Part shown: piece after piece, positions 1 to 7,731 of the stretch | Numbering within the stretch: the stretch's first letter is position 1 | Layout: each line of letters starts with the position of its first letter | DNA from: CADCTM01 sp049671305 | Lineage (GTDB): Bacteria; Cyanobacteriota; Cyanobacteriia; Cyanobacteriales; Coleofasciculaceae | Length of the DNA stretch: 54,735 nucleotides | NCBI GenBank assembly: GCA_049671305.1 | Contig: JBATUR010000012.1 | Coordinates: 1 to 54,735, forward strand | Direction: 5' to 3' | Position numbers and translations under genes: made by a program | The notes under the pieces: generated by a model | The model's database searches: none | Seen by the model: only the letters and a program-made list of their open reading frames with translations | What the model was told of the DNA's origin: nothing

Positions 1-339
1 CACATCAGGGATATCATAGTCATCGCCACGCATTCTTGCGCTCTTGTGCTTCGATTGAATTTCAAAAACACCAGGAAGAGTTGGTGTAGCATCTTTTCCT
101 GTCGAAATAATTACGGCATGAACTTGAGTTTTACCTTCCCAAGCAAACAGTCGTTGCCTTTTTAAGTCAATTTGAATCCAGCGTACTTGTTGCCGTTTCA
201 GTGACGATATGGCTTGAGATGTACTTTCACCTGCTTGGGTTGCTGTAGCTGTGATCATCAAGGCATTCCCAGCCATGAGAGTAACAAGAGCGGCAGTCAA
301 AATTGTTTTGGAGTAATTTTGCAAGTAAGAATAAATCAT
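1..339 (-). CDS. L,D-transpeptidase (YkuD family), N-terminal part only
   Basis: The first 113 codons are present; the gene runs off the left edge. The ATG lies at 337-339. The N-terminus has a hydrophobic signal segment (about residues 10-35, ending near TATATQA). It is followed by the typical opening of a YkuD domain: RWIQIDLKRQRLFAWEGKT, then VIISTGKDATPTLPGVFEI, with the TPxGxF-like turn. This family crosslinks peptidoglycan or anchors proteins to it in the periplasm. The catalytic HxxxSHGC motif would lie beyond the window edge, so activity cannot be judged. The family call is fairly secure from the 'D-Q-RL-x-W-x-G' pattern. Confidence 0.8.
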   Translation of the reverse strand, partial: MIYSYLQNYSKTILTAALVTLMAGNALMITATATQAGESTSQAISSLKRQQVRWIQIDLKRQRLFAWEGKTQVHAVIISTGKDATPTLPGVFEIQSKHKSARMRGDDYDIPDV

Positions 340-438
340 ATTTAACAACTCGGCACTCAATGGTCAAAACGACTGATTAAAGTTAAACAAATAACTGTTA
401 ATCAGTAATTTTTTTGTCGTTTATATATCAATTATTAC

Positions 439-1155
439 TCAACTTATTGGTGTTGTGAGTTGTTTATGAAGAGTTTTGGCACGATTTGCGATCGCTTGCC
501 AATCTCCTGTATTAATTAACGACTTGGGAAATAATTCTCCAGAAAGTCCCACAGCAATTGCTCCCGCCGCCAGAAATTCCTGGGCATTTTCTAGTGTTAC
601 CCCTCCTGTGGGAATCAGCGGAATTTGACCAAGAGGACCTTGCAGCGCTTTGATGTAATTTGCCCCGCCTACTGCCTGTATGGGAAATACTTTAACGGCA
701 CTTGCACCAGCAGCCCAAGCGGTAACTATTTCAGTTGGCGAAAGTGCTCCCGGCACAATAGGTATATCGGCAGCGACGGCAGAAGCAATTAAACCAGGTT
801 CCACGTGGGGTGTAAAGATAAATTGAACTCCTGCATCAATTGCCTGCTGCAGTTGCTCTTGATTTAAAATCGTACCCGTACCAATTGTACAGTGCGGTAA
901 TTCTTGCCGCAGTTGGTAGATCAGCTTGGCTGCATCAGCGCTATTCCAAGTAATTTCAATGATCAAAATGCCACTTGCCGCCATTACCTGAGCCATTTGC
1001 CGCCCTAGGGATAATTGATTCGTACGAATTACGGCAATGAGGCGCTGCTGCCGCAATAATTTTAACCAATTAGAAGAGATTGTGGTGCTTTGGCATTTAA
1101 GTGGGGTGGTTGCGGAAGTGTTTTGAGGCATTGGTTGTTGACGTTGACGTTGCAT
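439..1155 (-). CDS. eda: KDPG/KHG aldolase (2-dehydro-3-deoxy-phosphogluconate aldolase)
   Basis: A class I aldolase that cleaves 2-keto-3-deoxy-6-phosphogluconate to pyruvate and glyceraldehyde 3-phosphate in the Entner-Doudoroff route, in the cytoplasm. Residues 30-230 cover the whole TIM-barrel family. The IEITWN strand carries the conserved Glu (about 67), GTGTIL is the next strand, and AVKVFPIQAVGG holds the Schiff-base Lys (about 155). IPTGGV is the phosphate-binding strand. The first 28 residues (Gln/Thr-rich) precede the usual family start, and the second Met at residue 9 is an equally possible start. Neither start has a good ribosome site. It stands alone, divergent from the PRC-barrel gene at 1330. 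Confidence 0.9.
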   Translation of the reverse strand: MQRQRQQPMPQNTSATTPLKCQSTTISSNWLKLLRQQRLIAVIRTNQLSLGRQMAQVMAASGILIIEITWNSADAAKLIYQLRQELPHCTIGTGTILNQEQLQQAIDAGVQFIFTPHVEPGLIASAVAADIPIVPGALSPTEIVTAWAAGASAVKVFPIQAVGGANYIKALQGPLGQIPLIPTGGVTLENAQEFLAAGAIAVGLSGELFPKSLINTGDWQAIANRAKTLHKQLTTPIS

Positions 1156-1190
1156 CGATTTATTAGTCTAGATATTCTCTAACCGTAATT

Positions 1191-1271
1191 GAGCTTCTCT
1201 ATCAATAGTTAGGGTAAAAGCTCAAAATAGAATTCAGCTTCTCTGTCGTTAGCGAGATGAGAGCTTGATAG
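1191..1271 (+). repeat. Two imperfect ~38-bp tandem repeats upstream of the PRC-barrel gene
   Basis: Copy 1 (1191-1230) and copy 2 (1235-1271) align along most of their length: each starts (G/C)AGCTTCTCT(A/G)TC, continues with a GTTAG core and ends AGCT(C/T)..ATAG. Each copy carries AGCTT/AAGCT-type inverted ends. They lie 58-140 bp upstream of the ATG at 1330, in the divergent region between eda and the DUF2382 gene. A regulatory role is an inference. Confidence 0.5.
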
Positions 1272-1329
1272 TTATTAATTATGCTTTTGAGTATCCAAGT
1301 AAAGAAGAAAACATTAAGGAGAATCTTTC

Positions 1330-2142
1330 ATGGCTCTTTTAAAACTAGCTGATGCATATCCAAATTATAAAGACGAAATTTTTGGCGGCGACGATATCAA
1401 AGGTTACGATGTCTACGCGGGAAATAATGAAAAAATTGGCTCAGTTTATGATGCTTTAATTGACGAGCAAGGCAGCTTCCGCTATTTTGTTATTGATACA
1501 GGTTTTTGGGTTTTTGGTAAGAAAGTATTAGTACCAATGGGTAAGGTACAAATCGATTATGATCGCCATCGCCTTATGGTAGCAGGCATGACTAAAGAAG
1601 AAGTTGAAAGAATGCCTGAATACAACGATAATATGGCGATTGATTATGATTATGAAGAACGGGTAAGAAGCAGCTACCGTCCAACTGCAACACGCACGGC
1701 TAAACCGACTTATGATCGCAATAACTACACTTATGATCATGACGCTGAACTTTATCAACCCCAAGACCAAAAAATCAAGCTCTACGAAGAGCGTGTTGTA
1801 ACCAATAAAAGCCGCCAAAAAACTGGTGAAGTTGCAGTTGGTAAAAAGGTAGAAACTCAAACGGCTCAAGTTTCAGTTCCTGTCGAAAAAGAGCGGGTAG
1901 TTATTGAGCGCACCACCCCAACTTCAACAACAGAAGTTACTCCCGGTGCAACTGCTTTCCAAGAGGGAGAAGTAGCACGGATGGAAGTTTATGAAGAAAC
2001 TGCCGATATTCAAAAGCAAGCCTTTGTCCGTGAAGAAGTAAGCGTCCGTAAAGAAGTTACACAAGATCAAGTAACTTCTAGTGAAACAATTCGCCGCGAA
2101 GAATTAGATGTGGATGTTGACGGTAATCCTATCATGAAATAG
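1330..2142 (+). CDS. PRC-barrel and DUF2382 (YsnF/AvaK-type) stress protein
   Basis: A 270-residue cytoplasmic protein with two parts. Residues about 18-95 form a PRC-barrel (KGYDVYAGNNEKIGSVYDAL ... FGKKVLVPMGKVQID). Residues about 148-262 form a DUF2382 domain (KIKLYEERVVTNKSRQKTGE, later VREEVSVRKEVTQ and IRREELDVD). A Tyr/Arg-rich linker of about 50 residues joins them. Family members are common in cyanobacteria and desiccation- or salt-tolerant bacteria; their biochemical role is unknown and a stress link is by association only. A purine-rich GGAGAATC lies just before the ATG and supports the start. The next gene is a paralogue in the same orientation, 137 bp downstream. Confidence 0.85.
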   Translation: MALLKLADAYPNYKDEIFGGDDIKGYDVYAGNNEKIGSVYDALIDEQGSFRYFVIDTGFWVFGKKVLVPMGKVQIDYDRHRLMVAGMTKEEVERMPEYNDNMAIDYDYEERVRSSYRPTATRTAKPTYDRNNYTYDHDAELYQPQDQKIKLYEERVVTNKSRQKTGEVAVGKKVETQTAQVSVPVEKERVVIERTTPTSTTEVTPGATAFQEGEVARMEVYEETADIQKQAFVREEVSVRKEVTQDQVTSSETIRREELDVDVDGNPIMK

Positions 2143-2174
2143 GTAAGCAGGTTTTGGGATTACAGTTAGCTAGC

Positions 2175-2243
2175 TTTCTTGTTTAGCAAGAAATAGTTCA
2201 TAGAAGCAAGCAAGTAGAGCCAGTTAATTTATGGCTCTACTTG
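2175..2243 (+). promoter_or_regulatory. Two hairpins between the DUF2382 paralogues
   Basis: The first hairpin is TTTCTTG (2175-2181) with CAAGAAA (2187-2193) and a 5-nt loop. The second is a perfect 11-bp stem, CAAGTAGAGCC (2211-2221) with GGCTCTACTTG (2233-2243), and an 11-nt loop. Neither is followed by a T-run, so a classical terminator is unlikely. A transcript stabiliser, processing site or attenuator ahead of the start at 2280 is possible. The second stem also covers an upstream TTG at 2241, which argues against that codon as the start. Confidence 0.55.
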
Positions 2244-2279
2244 TCATTTGAAATTTTTAGTGAAAAAGAAGGTACGGTT

Positions 2280-3428
2280 ATGAATATTAGCAAAACTCAA
2301 CAAACTCAAGTAAAAATCGAAGAACTATTTCACAAACTGAGAAGCAAATTAAGTGCATTTGAAATAATTAATTTAGAAGGTCAAAAACTGGGGCGAATCA
2401 AAGATTTTACTCTTGACAAAAATAGTCGTTTGTACATGGTTATTCCTAAATTGAACGACAAAACTGATTCTCCTGTATTTTTATTAAGCAGTAAATATGT
2501 TCAAAATGTAGACCCGGCAAATCGGGTCATTTTTGTAGATATTAGTCAGGTGGAATTAAATAATTTACCTCTTTATCAAACTTCTAATAACTCTCAATTT
2601 TCTAAGCAATCTTCAACAGCATTAAATCAAGAGAGTAGTACAAAAGCAGAGAAAAATATCCAGGAACAAGACAGCATCATAAAACCTTCCGAAGCGTCAG
2701 ATATAAATGCAGAGGAAATCATTCGCCTGCTAGAAGAGCGCTTGATTATTAACCGCAGTAGTCATAAAATTGGTGAGATTGTAGTTCGTAAACAGATCGA
2801 AACTAGCTTTGTAGAAGTACTAGTTAAACGTGAAAAGCTAGTTGTTGAAAAACATGATTCAGAAACTCAGCAACCTGTCAAACTTGAGCAGATATATCCT
2901 GAATACTTGCATGATGATGGAGAACCAGTAGATTCAGATTTGCCAACACCACAGGAAACTATAACTACAACAAGAGAGCATCTTGAGCCTCAAACTGCCG
3001 ACTCAGATATAGTAGAAGAAGAAATGGTTCGCCTACTAGAAGAGCGATTAGTTGTTAATCGTAGAAAATGGAAAGTTGGCGAGGTGGTAGTTCGTAAAGA
3101 GATTGAAACAGAAGTTGTTAAAGTACCAATTAGACGTGAGAAATTAATTGTTGAACAAGTTGGAACTGAAACTAAAATATTAGCAGAAATTGATTTAGCA
3201 GGAGCTGAAGTTACAGAGATTGCTCAAACTTCTAGTCCTAAGCTAGCATCTAGTGGTAATATTGTGGTTGGAGAATTTCTCTCACCCAAAGCAGCTAGTA
3301 ATCTTTTAGAAGCAATTGCCCTTCAAAAACCTCACGGTTGTACAAAAGTCCGAATTGAAATTACTGTAGAAAACTCTGAGCTTCAGGAAACTTACCAGAA
3401 GATGTTTGATCGTTGTTCTACACGTTAA
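2280..3428 (+). CDS. PRC-barrel-like protein with two DUF2382 repeats
   Basis: Predicted length 382 residues from the ATG at 2280, which has an AAGAAGG site just upstream; the frame stays open to TTG 2241, but that codon lies in a hairpin. The N-terminal ~80 residues look like a PRC-barrel (FEIINLEGQKLGRIKDFTL). Two copies of a DUF2382-like unit follow. Copy 1 is encoded near 2712-2860 (IIRLLEERLIINRSSHKIGE) and copy 2 near 3018-3170 (MVRLLEERLVVNRRKWKVGE); both continue with VVRK(Q/E)IET and a (K/R)REKL(V/I)VE strand. An acidic linker separates them. The last ~70 residues form a small unrecognised domain (IVVGEFLSPKAASNLLEAIA). It is a paralogue of the gene at 1330 with the repeat domain duplicated. 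Function unknown. Confidence 0.8.
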   Translation: MNISKTQQTQVKIEELFHKLRSKLSAFEIINLEGQKLGRIKDFTLDKNSRLYMVIPKLNDKTDSPVFLLSSKYVQNVDPANRVIFVDISQVELNNLPLYQTSNNSQFSKQSSTALNQESSTKAEKNIQEQDSIIKPSEASDINAEEIIRLLEERLIINRSSHKIGEIVVRKQIETSFVEVLVKREKLVVEKHDSETQQPVKLEQIYPEYLHDDGEPVDSDLPTPQETITTTREHLEPQTADSDIVEEEMVRLLEERLVVNRRKWKVGEVVVRKEIETEVVKVPIRREKLIVEQVGTETKILAEIDLAGAEVTEIAQTSSPKLASSGNIVVGEFLSPKAASNLLEAIALQKPHGCTKVRIEITVENSELQETYQKMFDRCSTR

Positions 3429-3454
3429 TTTTAATGTTATAAGACGAGATAAAT

Positions 3455-3490
3455 CCCCGACTTCTAGAATTATATTCTTAAAAGTCGGGG
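3455..3490. terminator. Bidirectional hairpin between convergent genes
   Basis: A perfect 9-bp stem, CCCCGACTT (3455-3463) with AAGTCGGGG (3482-3490), and an 18-nt loop. It sits between the convergent DUF2382 gene (ends 3428) and the TSUP gene (ends 3544). There is no T-run directly after either arm; the nine T's at about 3525-3533 are 35 nt away. It could terminate or protect both transcripts. Confidence 0.5.
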
Positions 3491-3543
3491 CTAGGTGTTC
3501 AACTTTAATTGCAAAGTAATCGCCTTTTTTTTTGTAATTAAGA

Positions 3544-3915
3544 TTATCTAAAGAATAAATATCTACCGCCAATCAACAACAAAAAGACGCCATAAAGTTT
3601 CTTCATTATTCCACTACTAATATAAGGCTGATTAGCAAAAATTGCGCCTAAAAGAAACCCAACAACCAAACCCGCAGCAATCAATGCCGCATACTTAATA
3701 TTCATATTACCGTTTTGGTAATAGGGAATTGCTCCCAAAAGCCCAATTGGTAAAATTTGAGCGGCGATAGAAGTACCAGTGGCAAACTTTTGATCCATTC
3801 CTAACAAGATTACCATTGCCGGAACCATAATTGCACCACCGCCGATGCCAAACATTCCGCCAGCAATGCCAGCAACTAAACCAATAATCAAAAGCTGGAT
3901 AAGCAAAGGAGACAT
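3544..3915 (-). CDS. Half-size TSUP (TauE/SafE) family membrane transporter
   Basis: A 123-residue membrane protein. It shows the TSUP signature at its start (GLVAGIAGGMFGIGGGAIMVPAMVI) and about four membrane segments. Full-size TauE/SafE transporters have two such halves, about 250 residues; this protein has one. It would have to act as a dimer, or be a remnant. Half-size versions are known in cyanobacteria. The family exports sulfite, sulfoacetate or other organic anions; the substrate here is unknown. The ATG at 3915 was chosen over TTG at 3921. Downstream it converges on the DUF2382 gene across a hairpin. Confidence 0.75.
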   Translation of the reverse strand: MSPLLIQLLIIGLVAGIAGGMFGIGGGAIMVPAMVILLGMDQKFATGTSIAAQILPIGLLGAIPYYQNGNMNIKYAALIAAGLVVGFLLGAIFANQPYISSGIMKKLYGVFLLLIGGRYLFFR

Positions 3916-3989
3916 AAGCAATTCTTAGTAATGTAAGGTGAGTTTTTTCCTGAGCAAGCTTGCTACTTAATTATCTCTTGATGCAGTAA

Positions 3990-4955
3990 TTATAAGGCTA
4001 TCTTCCTGGGTAAAATAGATTTTGATAGCATACCATGAACTCCTTTTTGAGGCGTATTAACAACCTGACTAATGTGAAAATTGACGGCGATACTACATAA
4101 TACATAAGCATCTTCTGCATTCAATCCGACAAAATTTTCTAAGAAATTAATCATTTGCTCAAGAGCAGATTGTAATGCCTGATCCAAAGTTTTACCAAAA
4201 CCCATTGTAATAATATCAGTTGGTGTTTCAGCAATCGGACTAGTAAGTTTCAAATCCTTACGCAACTCAACTTGAATTGTGCCATTCATTGAAGTTTCAA
4301 TTGCCGTAACATCCACTTCACCATCACCTTGTGCAGAATGACCATCACCAATAGATAATAACCCACCCTCCACAAAAATTGGCAAGAATAATCTTGAGCC
4401 AGCCTGTAACTCACGATTATCAATATTGCCTCCATATTTACCAGGAGGAACTGAAGAGCGACTACTTTCAGGAGTTGCTACGCCAATGATACCAAAAAAG
4501 GGCTGCAAGGGAATTTTTATACCACTATCTTTAGGAAATTCTGCAATATTTTGCTTTAAATCTAGTTCAATAAAACGCAATCTTGCTTCCGTAAACTTTT
4601 TAGGTAAAGCACCCCAACCTGGACGAATTGCATTAAAACCTACAGAAAGTCGGGGAGAAATTGCTTCTAACCTCACTTCCAAAACATCTCCAGGTTCAGC
4701 ATTTTTCACATAAATGGGTCCCGTCAATAAATGAGGTCCTTGCCCAACTTTTCTGCTTGCGGGTAAATGTTGACAAATTTCTGTAAGTTCTGTTGTCAAA
4801 AATTCTGGTGGCGCTTTGTCGTAAACATAAAAACCTGTATAAGTTTCCACTTCCACACTGTCGCCTGAGTCAATGATTAATGCAGGCTCTAATTGTGCCG
4901 AAAAACCTCCTAAATGAACTGTTTGGCAATTGGCTTTCAGGATATGGTGAGTCAT
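3990..4955 (-). CDS. Acetamidase/formamidase family protein
   Basis: A 321-residue protein matching the FmdA/AmdA family over its full length. It starts HHILKANCQTVHLGGF, carries the conserved GPIYVKNAEPGDVLEV strand and the SIGDGHSAQGDGEV metal-site region, and ends in a LNAEDAYVLCSIAVNFHISQVVN segment like the family's C-terminus. These enzymes hydrolyse short-chain amides to carboxylic acid and ammonia in the cytoplasm. The specific substrate cannot be told from sequence. It appears to be a single-gene unit, 74 bp upstream of the TSUP gene on the same strand and divergent from the porin. Confidence 0.85.
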   Translation of the reverse strand: MTHHILKANCQTVHLGGFSAQLEPALIIDSGDSVEVETYTGFYVYDKAPPEFLTTELTEICQHLPASRKVGQGPHLLTGPIYVKNAEPGDVLEVRLEAISPRLSVGFNAIRPGWGALPKKFTEARLRFIELDLKQNIAEFPKDSGIKIPLQPFFGIIGVATPESSRSSVPPGKYGGNIDNRELQAGSRLFLPIFVEGGLLSIGDGHSAQGDGEVDVTAIETSMNGTIQVELRKDLKLTSPIAETPTDIITMGFGKTLDQALQSALEQMINFLENFVGLNAEDAYVLCSIAVNFHISQVVNTPQKGVHGMLSKSILPRKIAL

Positions 4956-5151
4956 CTATTTAGGTAAATTTAAATTATTTAACAGTACATCAAAACTTAG
5001 CTAATTTATACCAAAATTTAGTTAATGTTATGTCATGAGCTGATGACAAAAACTGACAAGAAACAGCAATATTTAATCAAAACTACATCATTCTAAGGGT
5101 ATAGTTATTAACTTAATAGGATTTTTTTATTAAAAATAGATGGAAGGACTC

Positions 5152-7089
5152 ATGGATAAAAAAGCGCATTGCTCTACTAGATTCATAGCAGTAGTCAAGT
5201 TCTCTATATCTTTATTATTTTCCAGTACTATCTTAAACTGCTTACCAATAGAGGCAATTGCTATTGAAGCCACTCCCAGCAAAAGTAATATTCAAGACAC
5301 TATTACTCCTGAAAAACAACCATCAGTCATAGTCCCAATTGCTGAAAATACCCTCATTCCAACTACTCAAGAGACACAAGACAAACCTTCTAGCCAAACA
5401 ACTGAATTACCTACACAGGTAAATGTCACTAGTGTAACTGAACTGAACACCCCAGAAGATGCAGCCAACGACACCATGTCACAGGTAACCAACGTCTCGC
5501 AACTGCGGGATGTTTCTCCAGGCGACTGGGCGTTTGAAGCGTTGAGGTCACTAATTGAACGCTACGGCTGTATTGCAGGATATCCTGACGGCACATTTCG
5601 CGGCAACCGAGCAACTAGCCGTTTTGAATTTGCTGCAGGTTTAAATGCCTGTTTGCAACAAATTGAACGACTAATTAAAACCAGCACCGAAGGGTTAGTA
5701 ACTCGCCAAGATTTAGAAAGCTTGCAACGACTTGTTCAAGAATTTCAACCCGAATTAACAACTTTGGGTGCAAGAATTGATCAGCTAGAAAACCGCACCG
5801 CTTTTATTGAAAACCGTCAATTCTCCACAACAACTAAGCTAAATGCTTTGGCTTGGTTTAATTTAACAGGCGCTTCTGCTAATGGTGACGTGCGAGTAGA
5901 AACAACCAATCTTAATGGCATTGGTGGTGACTTAGCACTACGACCGGCGGGACGAGGCATCGATAACAGACCAATTGTTCAAAGAGTCACAAAAGACCCA
6001 AATATTACCCTGAGTAATTTGGTTTGGCTGAGTTTTAATACCTCTTTTACAGGTAAAGATCAATTAGTTACTCAGCTTGCTGTTGGTAATGGCAACTCAC
6101 CCGCTAATGTCTTTGCTTCAGCAGGACTTTTTAACACCTTTGGTACGCCCTATACTGACCAAACAGCAGGAACCCAAACCGGGGTTAGTAATGTAGTTTT
6201 ACGAGAATTATCTTATCAATTTCCAGTTGCCAAAAATCTACAAGTTGTAGTTGGACCAAGGATTAATATTTATCGCTATTTTGACAACAATGCTTATACC
6301 TTCTTCTTAACAGGCACAAGTAGCTTCAATTCCATCGGTAGTACTTTATTAAATGCCGTTGACCGTGGCGCTGGTGCAGTTGTTTTGTGGGATATCAATA
6401 AGCAGTTTAAATTACGTGTTAGCTATTTGGGTGAAAGTACCGAATACCTTCCTAGCCCCTTGTTCAACTCAGCATCTAACCCCAATCAAGGCTTATTTAA
6501 TGGCACAAACGCTATAACAGGAGAACTAACTTTCTCTCCCACCGATAACATTAATTTGCGATTTATGTACAATCGCTCCAACATCAAACAAATTTTTGGA
6601 CAAATTGGCGGTGCAAATGCTGACCCTATTAATGGCTTGGCTGATGATGGCTTTGGTGGCGCTCTCCGTAGTGCGACAGCCGATACATTTAACTTTAATT
6701 TTGATTGGAGAATTGCCTCAAGCTTTGGTATTTTTGGACGCTATAGTTATGGCAGTACTCATTTAACTCCTGTAGATACAAATCGCTCTCGTGGTGATCT
6801 AAATGCTCAAGCCGTGCAATTAGGATTAGCCTTTCCTGACTTAGGTAAACCTGGTGCTTTAGCAACTTTATCTTTCTTGATTCCTTTTGATGTTTTAGAT
6901 GGTCGGAGATTCTTAGTATCAGGTGGTGGTAATGGCGGCACACAATATGAATTTGAAGCGACTTATTTTTATCCAATAACTAATAATATTTCTCTTGTTC
7001 CAGCCTTTTATCTAATCGGTAATGCTAATAATTTCAATAACAATCCGACGATTTATGTAGGGAACTTACGCGCTCAGTTTAGTTTCTAA
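5152..7089 (+). CDS. SLH-domain outer-membrane porin (iron-uptake porin / OprB type)
   Basis: About 645 residues. It has a basic N-terminus with a hydrophobic signal segment (KFSISLLFSSTILNCLPIEAIA) and a Thr/Pro/Gln-rich spacer. An SLH domain follows (DVSPGDWAFEALRSLIERYG ... YPDGTFRGNRATSRFEFA, about residues 120-175), then a short coiled coil (ENRTAFIENR region). The last ~430 residues are a beta-barrel with alternating aromatic strands, ending in ...LRAQFSF with a terminal Phe. The SLH domain binds peptidoglycan-linked polymer and the barrel crosses the outer membrane. Cyanobacterial members carry inorganic ions including iron. An AAGGA precedes the ATG at 5152; an in-frame ATG at 5140 is the alternative. 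Confidence 0.85.
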   Translation: MDKKAHCSTRFIAVVKFSISLLFSSTILNCLPIEAIAIEATPSKSNIQDTITPEKQPSVIVPIAENTLIPTTQETQDKPSSQTTELPTQVNVTSVTELNTPEDAANDTMSQVTNVSQLRDVSPGDWAFEALRSLIERYGCIAGYPDGTFRGNRATSRFEFAAGLNACLQQIERLIKTSTEGLVTRQDLESLQRLVQEFQPELTTLGARIDQLENRTAFIENRQFSTTTKLNALAWFNLTGASANGDVRVETTNLNGIGGDLALRPAGRGIDNRPIVQRVTKDPNITLSNLVWLSFNTSFTGKDQLVTQLAVGNGNSPANVFASAGLFNTFGTPYTDQTAGTQTGVSNVVLRELSYQFPVAKNLQVVVGPRINIYRYFDNNAYTFFLTGTSSFNSIGSTLLNAVDRGAGAVVLWDINKQFKLRVSYLGESTEYLPSPLFNSASNPNQGLFNGTNAITGELTFSPTDNINLRFMYNRSNIKQIFGQIGGANADPINGLADDGFGGALRSATADTFNFNFDWRIASSFGIFGRYSYGSTHLTPVDTNRSRGDLNAQAVQLGLAFPDLGKPGALATLSFLIPFDVLDGRRFLVSGGGNGGTQYEFEATYFYPITNNISLVPAFYLIGNANNFNNNPTIYVGNLRAQFSF

Positions 7090-7127
7090 ATAATCAACAG
7101 TAAATATCTACAAGATGTAATTAATAC

Positions 7128-7159
7128 CCATGACTAAAGTCATGGCTCAAATCATGACT
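7128..7159 (+). promoter_or_regulatory. Three-arm hairpin downstream of the porin gene
   Basis: CCATGACT (7128-7135), AGTCATGG (7138-7145) and CATGACT (7153-7159) lie in a row. The middle arm can pair with either neighbour, giving two exclusive hairpins within 75 bp of the porin stop codon. This could be a 3'-end stability element; no function is shown. Confidence 0.4.
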
Positions 7160-7228
7160 TTATATTGATGTCTTTTGTGCCAACAGATTTTTATAATGAG
7201 GATATTGAAAAACGAGTGTCAATCCTTC

Positions 7229-7259
7229 CCCACTGAGTTACATACAGTGGGATTTTTTT
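7229..7259 (+). terminator. Rho-independent terminator
   Basis: CCCACTG (7229-7235) pairs with CAGTGGG (7245-7251) and is followed by A and seven T's (7252-7259). It is the first of two good terminators after the porin gene. The gap 7090-7411 otherwise holds the three-arm hairpin and no open frame. Confidence 0.75.
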
Positions 7260-7332
7260 GATCAGCACGATCCCAAAAGCTGCATAACTTTAGTCTGAGT
7301 AACAGATAACTAATTGAGCTAATCAATTTTAG

Positions 7333-7361
7333 CCCCACATCCTGCAAGTGGGGTTTTTTTT
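7333..7361 (+). terminator. Second rho-independent terminator
   Basis: CCCCAC (7333-7338) pairs with GTGGGG (7348-7353), followed directly by eight T's. It lies 74 bp after the end of the previous terminator, so the ~75-bp stretch between them could be a short transcript of its own. Confidence 0.75.
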
Positions 7362-7411
7362 GAGAAAATAGCGTCGTATACAATTAAATTGTTTAATCCA
7401 GAAACCTGATA

Positions 7412-7718
7412 GTGAGTCTCTCTACCCCAAACTGGCTTTGGCGCCTAGACGCACAGCATCGCTTCTTAGTCGCTGCGATCGCTTTTTCAATTATGCCCCA
7501 CGACTCACACCTACTAACACGCCTACTTGTTGCTTGGAACTCAGGCATTCTCGGTTTGTTAATCTTAATTTGGAGTGTTTATGACTTTTCAAGTGTCAGA
7601 TGTGCAAATTACCTCAAGATTAATGCGACGCCTTGCCTTATTACACGGACTACTCTCATTTGCCTTTAATACAATTATTGTGGCACTAACCATCAACATT
7701 ATTTCTTCGCTAATTTAA
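7412..7718 (+). pseudogene. DUF1345 membrane protein with internal deletion and frameshift
   Basis: The first ~55 codons from GTG 7412 read like the N-terminus of a DUF1345 membrane protein (PNWLWRLDAQHRFLVAA, then TRLLVAWNSGILGLLILIW). From ATG 7581, in the next frame, 45 codons read like the C-terminus of the same family (MTFQVSDVQITSRLMRRLAL, then LLSFAFNTIIVALTINI) up to TAA 7716-7718. The family is normally around 210-220 residues, so roughly half, the central loop and helices, is missing. The join falls near 7575-7585. The reading is a recent deletion that also shifted the frame. Two short proteins could still be made but neither is a complete family member. Confidence 0.7.
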
Positions 7719-7731
7719 GACTTAAATCTAA

